This document shows, one piece after another, positions 18,666-31,500 of a DNA stretch of 64,000 nucleotides. Source of the stretch: Embiotoca jacksoni. Its lineage: Eukaryota > Chordata > Actinopteri > Embiotocidae. The position numbers and the translations under genes are program-made. Location: positions 13,404,830 through 13,468,829 of the forward strand of contig JAKOON010000015.1 of assembly GCA_022577435.1 (NCBI GenBank), given 5' to 3'. Position 1 is the first letter of the stretch; the number at the start of each line of letters is the position of its first letter. The notes under the pieces were generated by a model. That model had not been told where the DNA came from, made no database searches, and saw only the letters and a list, made by a program, of their open reading frames with translations.

Positions 18666-19737
18666 AAAGAGCACAAAGCAGACAAAAGAGACTTCAGGTT
18701 TTGCATCGCAGAGGATTAAAAATTTTTTTTTAAAAAAATAAAATAAAATCAGATCATATACTACAGAGTAACTTTTCTACTCGGTGACGCAGCGGAGACC
18801 AAAATCAAGCTCGTGGTAAACTCTTGTCGGTCCAAACGTCATCGGTGAGGCCTGGGCGGGTGAGGACAAAGGAGAGAGAGAGAGAGGGATAAAAACTAAA
18901 ATGAATGAATGCAGCAGATGAGAGAAATCCTTAAGGGAAACCTGCTGCAGTCTTGAGAGAGAGCTGTGACTGACTAGCTTTTTTTTTTTTGTTTCCCCAA
19001 CAAGAAAACAAGCTGGGTCATTAAATCAAAGTGACGCAGGACGGGTTTGAAAACAATCGAGTCTCCAGACCTCGAGGCGGCCCAGTATCACACTGAATAA
19101 TTCCCCCTGCTTTTATCTCTTTTATTATTCGAGGCTTCATCTGCTTTCAATGACTCGGCACTCTTTTCTCTTTCTAATTCTGCCGACTCAAAAACTTGTC
19201 AGTATTTCAAACGTTTGGAAGCCTCAGCAGCGAGCGCCGCTTTACGTTGCCTCTTGAACCTCTTCGAAGTTGCACTCGTGTGCGATCAAACTTGTTAAAA
19301 AGTTCCCCCGTCTGAAGGTCTCAGTTGACTTTCGTCGCCGTTTACGAGTTTATTTTATTGATTTTAAACGGTATTGGGCCGATAAGTATGATGTCACCTG
19401 TACTCTGGATCTTTATAGAAAGTCCAATAAAAGTCCCGACGCTTTGATGCGTTTCTTATCGTGATCAAACCGAACTGTAATCGGGGCATCGTTTTTTTTT
19501 CCTGTTCATTAGCGCATTAAAACATCACATCCACTGTAATTCGATGCTTTCGTGAGGGTACTATTTCGAGGTACATTATATTCGGTACCTATCGCATAAA
19601 TTCTAATAAGAGTGGTTGTTTAATAGAGTCGTTCCCGTTGTTGCCCGCGGCGACCTCGCTGTTAAAAGAGACGGGAAGGCCTCGGTGTGCCGTCGAGCTA
19701 CAAAAGAAGAGACGGCGCCGGTTTTACTTTGTGTTAC
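18666..19737. other. Non-coding stretch, intergenic
   Basis: No gene was recognised. It is AT-rich with T runs. An AATAAAAG at about 19,427 (+) could be a polyadenylation signal for a + strand transcript, including a very long sik2 3'UTR, but nothing supports that further. Confidence 0.35.
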
Positions 19738-19743
19738 TTTATT
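19738..19743 (-). terminator. Candidate polyadenylation signal for ppp2r1b
   Basis: AATAAA on the - strand, 1.74 kb past the ppp2r1b stop. Other TTTATT sites on the + strand (for example near 19,938) are equally possible, so the 3' end is not fixed by the sequence. Confidence 0.3.
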
Positions 19744-20220
19744 CAGATGAAGATACAGTAGTACAGCATCCCAATTGTGAAGAGAATTCAAAACGAAAAT
19801 AAAAGGACAATCCACAATCAAGGTTTTATTCCAGAACAGAATGAGGAGAGAGGGAGGGAGGGGAGGGGAGGGGAGAGGAGTCAGCAGGAGGAGTTCAGGG
19901 AAAGACAAAAAGTTCCTTTTATCAACACAGACGACACGTTTATTCAACCCGCCCACAACCACCCCAGCTCCCACCCCATAATAAAACATCACGCAGCCTT
20001 ACGCACACGTTCTCCGTGTCCCCCCCCCCCACCCCCCACCCCCCCGTCCCACTTTCGTTGAAAGCATGCGCTTGTTCTCCGGCGTGTAGAGATTTTGAAA
20101 GCAACGATCCGACGGGGCGGGAGACCGACGTCCCGCCGACACGACGCTTTTTTTTTTAAACCTCCCGTTCGGCGGAGGACTTCGCACGGGGTTTAAAAAG
20201 GGGAGAACCGGGCGGCTCCG

Positions 20221-20587
20221 GGAGGGGGGGAGGGGGAGGAGGGGGGGGGGGCGCACGGCGTGCCGCGGGTTTGCGTTCCCCCCCCCCCCCCGACAGCTGT
20301 GGTCCATATTTAGTTTTAACATCCCATAAACGTCGGAAGAATAAAGCGTCCCGAAGAGGACAGGTGAAAACCGTCCCCCCCCCCCCCCCCCCCCCCGGGG
20401 CACACGAGAACAAAACGTCACTGGCTCGTCGAAGTCGTTGGCACAAAGACTTATGAGCGATGCCGCGAACGTATATTGCGGGAAGATTACGACGGACGGC
20501 GACTTCCCACCCTTACACGGCAACAAAAACAAACTTACACGGCAACAAAAACAAAAACCACAACGGATTTTGGAGAGAGGGGGGTGG

Positions 20588-20620
<33 letters not shown>

Positions 20621-20780
20621 GGGAGGGGGTGGTGATGATGAGCAACACTTTACAACCGAGCTTGGTCCCAATTACAACGGGCCGAAGGAATTCATTTGTT
20701 TGACCAATTTAATCCGTGTTTGCTGCAGGGAACCAAACGGTGCAGAAGGGTTCGGGGTGGTGGGGGGTGGTGGTGGTGGT

Positions 20781-20810
<30 letters not shown>
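20221..20810 (+). repeat. Cluster of G/C homopolymers and (GGA/GGT)n in the ppp2r1b 3' region
   Basis: Contains G-rich 20,221-20,252, C14 at about 20,278-20,291, C22 at 20,375-20,396, a GGGG/GGA array at 20,578-20,633, and a (GGT)n tract leading into G30 at 20,781-20,810. These lie in the presumed 3'UTR of ppp2r1b, which is transcribed from the - strand. The tracts could form G-quadruplexes and are sites where homopolymer length errors are expected. Confidence 0.85.
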
Positions 20811-20811
<1 letters not shown>

Positions 20812-21479
20812 GTAAACCGTCTTCAGATTAATAAACGCATGCGATCGTCGAGATTGTCACCAGATTACGTGCGGTCGGGGGACGGCCCCGTTATTCATTC
20901 GGCAACCACTTTTGTGGATTACAATCCCGGTGAAAGCATTCGGGACAAATAAAAAGGTTTGGGTCTGGTGGAAAAAAAAACAACAACAACAACAACAACA
21001 ACAAAAAAACACAACAACAGCGTACGAGACCCGCGCATAGCTTTCCAAATCACTCCTCCGGAGAGCCACCGCCGGCGTCTCCGGGGAAAAGGGCGCTGTC
21101 GAAGGGGCTGAATCGGGCAGGAGCTCGGCGAAAATTATGGTTAGCGATTGCCAAGCGAGCACAGCAGCACATTAGTCAAGCATGCACCACTTAATTCAAT
21201 TTCATCACACTTTGCCTCGGTAGAAGGACCCATTTACAGCAAAGACGAAGGTTAACAAAGAAGCCTGCGCTACGCCGGGACACGTGGGCCACCGTTGTAC
21301 AGTGGACGACAACCAAAAAGAAGAAAAACAAACAACAAAAAAAATAAAAAGGATAAATCAACTGTTAATAGCTTCCTTTATACATCAACCTGTTGTTCCT
21401 GAACATCAATAAATATCTTGTAAAAGTGTTTGCTTTGTTGTCTCGGGCGGCGTGTCTGGTTCAGCCGTGTTTGGGTTGG

Positions 21480-22461
21480 TTATGCTAGGGCCAGGACTGT
21501 GGGGGGGGGGGAGGAGAGAAAAAGAAGAGGGAAAAGTCGTCGTTCGTTTAGGAATGCACGTCCAACACAAATGAACGCCGCTCCAAAGTTTGGACACGGT
21601 GGTATAGGAGAGGAGAGGAATGCTCACCGCTGATGGCCTCCTGCGCAAAGTACTTGACATCCATATCGGTGTCCGTCGCCAGCTTCTCCAGCACCGGCTT
21701 CACTTCTGCTTGAAGGGCACTGAGGGGGAGGAGGAGGGGGGGGGGGGACACAAAGACGGGACCAAATTCACTAAACACGTTTCTTAAAGCCGGTCGTCTC
21801 TGTGGAGAGAAAAAAAAAAAAAAAACAAAAAAAAAACACGGGCGACGCTGAAACTGACGAGGCAACGTACTTGCTGTCGAGCACGGGGCCGATCTTCTGG
21901 AGGGACTTGGCCACGTTGAAGCGTACGTTGGCCACCTGGTCGTTTGGACATCTTCAGGACCACCGGCAGCATCTGCTTCGTGGTGATGTCCTGGCCACAG
22001 GCCTCTGACAGAGCCTGACACAGAATGCGGACGGTCACCGAGACGACAACAGGGGACAGGCATGTTCACAGACAAGTTTTTTTTTATTAAATGTAGTCAA
22101 TACAAACATGACGGGGACGGTAACCCCTTCAAACTAACTCCAACGCCCCGCAACATGCATGCAAAGTGTGGGGGAAAGGACGGCGCGGGCTCACATTGAT
22201 GCAGAAGAGGGTGGTCATCCTGTGAGGTAGTTGGGGTCGTTGGCCATGCCCAGCACTTTGGGTACGATGGTGTTCTGAGCCCACTCGGCTCCAAACTTCT
22301 CCACCAGCTTCATCAGGTTACAGGTGGCCGCCTCACGGATGGCGTACACTGGAAAAACACGAGAGACGACATGCCGCGTGAAGGTCTTGTTCTTCGACCG
22401 CTTTCTCGAGTTTTGACCTCGGGAGGTTTCTCAAACGTTTCCCCACGTAGGAGGCGAACCG

Positions 22462-22492
<31 letters not shown>

Positions 22493-24210
22493 CGTTCAGG
22501 ATCGGTGTCTACAAACTGTCCATTCGGGGCCCAACGTAAGAGCGCAGGTTGAACGCGTTGTTAAAAAAAAAAAAAAATAATAATAATAATCGCTCGCAAC
22601 GCAGTTACACGTGCGAAACCTTCGGGTCGCGCACACGCACGGGCGGCTGCGAGAAAAATGTAGACGGGCCGGACGGGTCCAATGAGGAGGTAACGTGTAC
22701 CGTTGAGAGTGGGTGAGATGGTCGACTAAAAAAAAAAAAGAAAAGAAAAAGAAAAAGGTGACTGACGGGTCCTGTGCCAAGAAGGCATTGGGACGGAGGG
22801 TGTAAATCTCCAATGCAAATTTAGGCCACAGACTTCTGTATTAATCTGGACACGCGAACCGCAAGGAAAGTTTACTTTTACATGACGGGGGCAATAAAAA
22901 ACAATAAAAAAAAAAAAAGACAATAAAGTTAGGAGTAATGTGCATTAACTGTATCCGTTTTGTTTGGGTCAACCCTCATCCCCCGTCAGGCTGCAGCAAC
23001 ATTTGGGGCCAAAATGAGAAGGAAAAAAAAAACAAAACAAAAAAATAAAAACACCCAACATGTTCCAAGAGTAAGAATGAGACTGTTGTAAGAGTCAAAA
23101 CTCCCCCACAAGATGAGAAAAGTGTGTCACACCCATTTAAAAAAAAATTAAAAAAAAATCAGTTGGACTTCTAAAGTTAGATGCGTTGCAAGACGTGCAG
23201 GTCACCAGCGGTGAAGACTTGAAACGCCCTTCCTCACCGTTTCGAACGGCAGCGTTTAAAATCTCATGGAGTAAACGAGAGCGCCCAAACGGCTGACTCT
23301 CGCCTGCTGACGCGCCTCTTGCGGGAATGTTGGTTCAAATCCCAGCAGCAAATCTCCGTCTGCCTTTTTAAGTTGTTGCCGAGTCTTTTCTGTTGCGAGG
23401 ACTCGAGACGGCCGTTCGTCACTTTGCAAGTCACATTTTTCCAATTTCTATGTTCGATTACATATTTGTATCCTGTGGCACATGGAAGTGAGCCGAGTGG
23501 AACAACCAACAATTGGTGTTTATTGAAAGTAAATATCAAACCACATTGATTGAGAAGAGAATTAATTGTGTTATTGATTCACAACTTAAAAAAAATGAGA
23601 GTTTAGAGAACCATGAGATATATACTGTACTGTATATACTGTGCATTTTATATTTTTACTGCTATTTTATTGCTTTCTATTATTATCTTATTGCTTCTGT
23701 ATGCTGCTGTCGCGAAAAAATGTCCCCTCGGGGATTAATAAAGTAACTACCTAACCTAAGGCGTTTGACATATTTGAGGCTTCAGTCCTAAACTGAAAAC
23801 ATATTACCACCGTGAGAAAAATGTTTTAGACATCAAGGACACTCCTGCTGCTTTTTGGACATGTTGTCCCAGCTGCAGTACATCGCACAGGCTGCATTTA
23901 GAATAATAAAAAAAATATATATATATATATTATATATATAAAAAGGTCAAACTAAATCCATTTTGCAGTCATTTTTCCATTTCAATTACCAGCAATAAAA
24001 TATGAATTTGTCTTTTTTGATATTTATTATCAACAAAAACTAAAATAATCAGTCTCGTTTTTTTTTTGCATTCTAGTCTAATGTTTAATTTTCACATCAT
24101 CTAAACACTTTGAGGCTACAGCCGACGCCATCTTTGTGTGTGGTTACCATGGCTACAGGTGTTATTCTCAACTGCAAGGTTAATGGAAAAAGCTCGGTAT
24201 CCATGCCCCC

Positions 24211-24247
<37 letters not shown>

Positions 24248-25452
24248 GAAGGGACACAGATGGACTCTTCTCAGTAAATGCAGTCGTCATTATTTCCAGA
24301 CCGGACCTGCTCACCTCACGTTACCGGCACAGGTTCCTTCACCGAGGAGCAGCATCATCTTTCAGAGGACAATTCACCGATATACACCATTTAGTGTCCG
24401 TGTTTAACTTAAGAGATGCTAAATCGTTGGACCAACATTAATAAAGTTGTATTTCTTTAGCGAACATTAACAGGACGCTTTAGATGGGGAAGTGCCGTCA
24501 TCAACCCTGGGACCGACTCCTTCCTTCCGAGAGGAACATCGGAGATATCCGAATGAAAATATTGTTACATCCACGGACACCGTATAATGTTTTATCAGCT
24601 TACCTTTGAATAAATGTCAGCTACTGACTGCATGCTCCTAGTTTACCGCAGCTGGTTTTTTTGTTTTTGTTTTTTTTGCTCCCTCTTGTTTAATTCTCAT
24701 CCGAGCTTAGTTCATAAATGTGTTCCTTCCAAGAACCGGTAACATCAGATAGCATTACTGGAGGGTGTGTCTTACAAACAGCAGTGAAACGGGGTCAAAC
24801 ACAAATCCACCAAGCGAGAAATATTTAGGGTGCGTAGGGAACTCGCTAACCGGGAGCAGCAGTGTGATTCCACAGATGCCCGCACGTCACTGAAGACGAC
24901 TTTTGCATTAAACAAGGATATTAGTTCATTTGTCAGCTCGTCTGAACCCAACAGTTTTGTTTAGTTTTTATTTGTGGACAAAAAAAAAAAAAAAAAAAAA
25001 AAGCTGAATTATTTTGTCGTAGTTCTTGGCTTGAAATATTTCGTTTTGTTATATCGAGAAAAATAGGTCATCAATTAATACTTAGCATCATTGATCAAAA
25101 TAAAATTTAAAAAAATGAACTATTTACATAAAAAAAAAAAAAAAAAAAAAAAAAAGGGGGTGGGGGGTGTTTACACAGCTTTAGCCTACATGAATATTTG
25201 CATCTGGGTCATTACCTACATGACCTCTCTGGAATACCATTAATAGAAATCGGTCACGGCAATAGACAATTTGATTTCCCCAGTTTCATCAGTGCAAAGC
25301 ACCAGAATCAAGGCATTTAGAAGTTATGTCAAAAAGATCAAAATAGATCTTTATATAAAATGGAAAGATTCTGGGCTGATTTATGGAGCCCTGTCTTTTT
25401 TTTTTTTTTTTTTTTTGAAGGGCTTACGTAACACACAGCACAGCCTTAACCC

Positions 25453-25515
<63 letters not shown>

Positions 25516-28500
25516 GAGAAACTCAAACACACAGAAACTCACACCAGCAGCATTCCAATGATGTAACCCAGCTGGCCCTTTGTCCTCAACAAGGAGTGCG
25601 TGTCTCTCTAATTGGAAAACTACACGTCGAGGAGAACAGCACATACTCGGTTAGAAATGTATGCAAATCACCATATTCCTGATAGTCATGAAATGCAGCA
25701 CTGTGTGGTGTTGTTCTACGGATACACCAGCGCCACCCGTATTCAAATATGGGGGATTGTCTCTCGGAGCAGTTTAAACTGCTGGGGGGGGGGGGGAGAC
25801 AGCGGGAGACAGAGCGAGCGAGACCCAGGACAAACTTCCGCAGATATAAACTCACAAGTGACACAAGTGGGATTTGTGAGTACAAGAACAACAATATGAA
25901 TCCACAGCGCGAACCGCAAGCTTTTGTCGCCAAGACCAAGGTTAATCCGTAGTAGCAGAAAGTATGACGGAGTACAACACAGCAGCTTAGCGATTTCATA
26001 GTGACACAATTTCTGATGACAACTTGTCATAGTACTACCGGATGTGGTTCCTTACTCACCGCGGTAGTACCGCATGGAGAGCGAGAGCCTTCTGCTAGCG
26101 TGCACAAGACAGCAGAGAGCTGCAGATTGCCACAGCATCCCTTCCTTATCCTGCAATGTTCTTCCTCGCACCCTCTACGCTCATTAGTCTCTTCTCTTTC
26201 ACCCCGGGGTCTCCATCTCGATAATAAGATAGACCAGGTGGTAGAGCGAGACCCGTCTGCTGATTTGACCGGGCTCAGGCGAGGAAGAAAAGGCTTGGAA
26301 AAGACGAATGCTCGGCGATACAGTCACTGAATTCGAGTTCTCGCCATAATGCGACCTTGATGAAGTGTGTAATGGAAATGAGCGGATATAGCCGGAGTTG
26401 TATGCATGATGATTAAAAAAAATAAAAAAAAAATAAAAAATAAGGGGGAGGAGGTAGGGGGGGGGGGGGGCATTATGAAGTTGTCACAGGCTGCTGAGGG
26501 CCAAAGCAAATAAACTGAGTGCAAATGGAAAATGTAACGAGAGCTTTAGGGGTATTTCCACAGTTGGTTTGGGAATCAAGTGATTTTTTTTGGGAGGTTA
26601 CAGTGTAAGTGAGAGGAAAACTCTTAACAACTATAGAAAGCCGAAGCCAGAATAGAGAGACAATATTTGGGGTTAAACCTGTATTCACAGGGGGGAAAAA
26701 AAGAATACCGTAAAGAACGCTGCCCGCATCTCTGTTTAAGAAAACAAGTAAATCAAAAACACCATCCTGTTTTGCGACATGACGCTTGCGCGCGAATTTG
26801 GAGTTGGACGCGAGCATGCTGTCTGACATAACCCTTTGAAAAATGTTTGACCGATAAAGAGTGCCTTACCGTGGTCAATAAGCCAGGCCATACAAAGGGT
26901 GTTGAGCTTCTCGTCAAAGAATTCCACTCCCTGGGGAAACGAGGGCACAGCATAATTACAACAAATACCTGGATGCCCACAGTCAAACCATGCCTGACGG
27001 TATTTCTGTCTGCATGTTGCTGATACTTCTGTTTTGCACATGGGACTAGATAGGACATTTAAGACATACTTAATATAGGTTTCAGCCATCTTCCCCGGAC
27101 TTCATGACTCACCAGCTGCCCTGCCAACAAGGGCATGTACTCTATGATGGCAAGGCGGACCCTCCACTTTGCATCCTCTGCCAGCTCCACGATGGCCGGC
27201 AGCAGAGACTGGGATAGCTGACGTATGCCAATCACCTCGTTCACGCAGTCTAGGTTGGAGATGATGTTAAGACGCACCTCAGGGCACTGTGACAGAAGAA
27301 TTAGCAGGAACAAATCAAGGTTATGGCAGCGTACTTTCGTCACAACAAAGTATTTATATATGATGTCTTGAGAAACCTGACGAAGGAAAAAAAAAAAAAA
27401 AAGAAAAAGTTTGTAACCTTGATATTTAACAACTACGGGATCGTTTTTACACTCTGTAAAGGGCACATTTCTTGGCTCCGGCCTGGCAAAGCAAGTCAAG
27501 ACTTCCAAGTAGTTATGTCGAAAATAATTTACAACAGTTTTACATCAAAGAACCTTCCATGGATATTCCAGTGAAAAGGATATTAACAAATGCGTACAAC
27601 AACGACTTGACACTTTCAGCCTGGCTTGTTAATAACTAAGTGGGATCAGAGTAGCAGCCAAATGAGGCTCAGTAACGATGTGAATTACAGCTCTTGAATG
27701 AACACCATCTCTGCAGAATGTTCCTCATCTTGCTCTCTGAAAACATACTCTCAGTCAGATGCACCTTGAATTAAAATGTCCGAGACAAAGCTGTCAGTTT
27801 GGACTGTAATCCAATTAGGCAGCATTGGTCTTGTGTTTGTGCCGTAAGGAAGATGGGCCGTCTTTAAATAGGACTAAAGGAATTTACAGCCTCAGCCTTT
27901 CAAAAACACGTCTATACCTTTGTGTCTGACCTGCCAAACTCGTGTCTGATATCGAAACGCAAATTGACGCGACAGCAATGTATTCTTCTTGGAAGACGCG
28001 AGTGGGATATCGTTCCAGGCTAACCCATTATGTAAAGTAAAACTCAGCCCATTCGAACCGTATCCAGTCAGAAAACATTGCCCTATAATGTTTTTCCTGC
28101 AACAGCTCTTTTAATAAAAACTTTCAAATGCATGTCTTATACTGACTACCACAAAAATAACTGAAATGCAAAAAAAAAAACCAGGTGAAAAAGGGATGTG
28201 TCCAATTTTAAACCATTCTCTGCTACATGACCAGGAGGAACCTTGACCTTATTTAACCCACTTTAACCAGCAACATATTTACATTCTTCTTAGCTCACTT
28301 GGCTTGATGCATACTGATTGTATTTACAATGCAATTCTGAAGGTTAAACAGTGTCCAACTCTTAGTTCTTTCCCTCCAGTCACAGACAATCAGTCCTCCA
28401 ATTTCAAGGTGTTAGTGTGGCTGCCAACTACACGAATCATCCGCCAACCCAGCCAGGTGGCAGCCAGGTAGATGGTGTTATGTGGCTTTACCCCGTCTCA

Positions 28501-31500
28501 GCCATGCTAATCCATGAAGTGCAAAAAAAAAAAAAAAAATTGGTCAAATCCAGACGCTCAGTAGGAAACTTTTGTTGTGAATGTTACAAAAATGAGCGCT
28601 GCCTTGAGGATTTCCAAAGCCACCCGTGTAAGACATATATAAGAGAATTTGGAGCCCATGATTGAAAATCTGCATTTCCTTTACCTCGTCCTTGAGTTGA
28701 GCCAAGAAGAGAGGCAGCAAGTGTTCTATTGTGTTGTCCTTGCCCAGGATGGTTGACAGACCCATAATGACTGAGGCCAGGGCTGACTTCACATGCTGGT
28801 TGGTGTCTGACACGAGTTCCTGGTCGGAGACGGGACACGCAGGAGACAAGAGTTCAACACAAACAAATAGTTGAGACAGAGTACATGGATAAACATCAAG
28901 ACTACTGCTATGGGTCATACTCACAACACACCACAGAAAGGAAGGCTATAATTGACTTGTGTGTAAATACACCGTGAAGGTGTAACTTAATACTCGTGCA
29001 GACAACAGTCACTGCATTTTACACCTGCAGGTGGAAAAACTTGATGTAGACACAACAATCCGAGCACGTCGCCAACCCTGCGGAAAGAGCATGGTATGCT
29101 CTTTGTTATTATTATTCGACATATTTACTTTTCCAGGGTTTGTGTCAGTTTGTTGCTACCCGCATAACTTCGTTCGACTGCTTATCAGCAGTCTGTTGAC
29201 AGGATAAGCAAAATGTGTGCTGCCACTAGCATTAATGAATTAACTCAAAACGATATGAGAATGTTCACTAAGGAGCACTACAGCTAAACTTGCTGTTCTA
29301 CAAAAAAACAACAGTGCCATCTGCTGTTCAAAATCTGATCAACACTGGCAAGCAAGCAAGGTCTCGCCCCACAGACTTTTGCAACAGCCCTGCAAAACAT
29401 ATTCTCATGACAGCCATTTATGGCGTAAGTAACGTTAGTTGACATCTTTGGGTGTCCAAAGGTCTGCAGTCCCTACAGATTGTAGTCACACCGCCAGAGG
29501 TTGTTTTTATTTTTTTTTGCATGTGACTGCTGTCTACTTGAGTGGGGCTTATGGTTTAACCTGATCAAAACAAACACGCAGATCATCAGTACAGAACAGG
29601 GCAAATACTTCTAGTGCTCAAAATGTTCAATTTTACATTTCATCCAAACTGTAGTTAAAAGTTGTTGTTTTTTTATTTTATTTTTTTAATTGTCGCTGTT
29701 GCCAGTTGTAACACTCATGAACTGCTGACATCTGGGAAGGAGCTTCGGGGGTGGGGGGGGGGAGTAAATAAAATATAATTATCAAAAGTATAAAGGGCCA
29801 ACACTATACAAGTAAGACCAACCCAAAGCAAATGCCACAACACCACGTGTCTGCATAAACACTTTGGGTAGGAATATAAAAAGCCGGTTTTCCTTTTCCA
29901 TACAAATCAAAAGTGCCTTTTGTTCGACTGAGAAGAGAAGCACCAGAGAAATGTCACAATGTGGCAAACAGAAATATATATATATATATATAATTATTAT
30001 TATTATTTTTTACCTTAACACAGGGTAGGATGTGAGTCATGATGATTTGCTCACGGCTGTCCTCTGGGAGGTTCTCACAGAATTCTAACAAAAAGAAATG
30101 TACACTCAGTCAAATAAGTGACACACTGGACAAGAAGCTGAAACAAGTTGAACCCATATCATTTATCTTTTCAGCAAGTTTCTCTTACCTTTGACTTTGT
30201 TTGCTGCAGCAGCACGGACCTCAGCTTCACAGTCCTTCAGAAGGTTCTGGAAGGCCGGGACCAGATCGTTCTTTGTGATCTCTGGACCCACTGCTTTCTG
30301 GAGCTACATTCAATGACAAACCAATGTGATTTAATACACAAATATGCATGTGTGGAAAATACAGATACAAATAGGAAATATGAATTTTTGAGAATTAACA
30401 ATGATTCGGGGAATGAAAGGTATACAAGAAGTGACATACCTATGATGACCAAAGTAATGTCAATATCTTAACCTAACTGTAAAAATCTTAGATTTGAGTA
30501 AAAGTAAAAAAAAACAACAACAAAGGAACGTGGACAAACTTGTGACCGTTTTAATTGTTTCATTATTGTGTTGATGTGGTCAATGATTACAAAAATAAAT
30601 CTATATCTAAAAACAAAACAAAAATAAAGCCTTTTTATAAATCACATTTAGAAGCTTAAGTTTTAATTTAATGGACTTGGAAAAGTGGCTCTTACAATCA
30701 ACATGCTTGTATGAACAAATAAGTGCTGTTAAACACGAGTAGCTTTTACTGGGTTAAGAGTCCTGAATACATTAAAACATCCTGGTTAAGCGTTCTGAGT
30801 AAAGGTACCTTTAGACTATGCGTCAACACTGATCATTAAAGTTTATTGTAAGTCACATTGTGCAAGATGTGTCTAATAAAACCTTAGTCTCAATCTGTGT
30901 CACACTGTTGGACTTCAGATTGAGAAATGTCATATTATGCAGTGGATATATTATAAATTACAAGAGCATAAGAGAGCAGAGAAATGTTATCAGATATCAT
31001 CTATGTGCCAGTGGAGGAAACCTCATACAAACAGGGCTTTTGCTGCAATAGCTCCACAAGGAGTTTTCCCCCATAATATGTTTTTTCATTTCACCACCAT
31101 TGTTTTGCTTTGTTTTGCTTTCCCCCCACAGAGCTTAAACAGTCTTACAAAATCATTTTAATCATTTCTTCAAACAAAGCAATGCTAAAATTCTTCAAGG
31201 AAATGAGTGGCTGTGTGGTTTGAGACACTGTCCTGAACTTAACGTTTACAGACAAAACTGTAAACTCCAAATGTGTTAAAACCAAATAGAGGTAAAACAC
31301 TTTTACCCTTTATTTCCTTTTAAATATTTTATACATTTACCTAAACCACAAACTGTGTACGAACACAAAACACAGAATACTGAACATGCTTCAGATGTGA
31401 AAGCTAGCAACTAATGGCGCCCATTAGACTGGTTGACGAAGGATTTGTGTTATAAAATACTGTCCAACAAAAACAACATGATTTTACTTTTTAAAAGTTG

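Noticed and set aside
19999..20831. Glycine- and proline-rich frames on both strands
   Set aside because: By-products of G/C homopolymers in the ppp2r1b 3' region.
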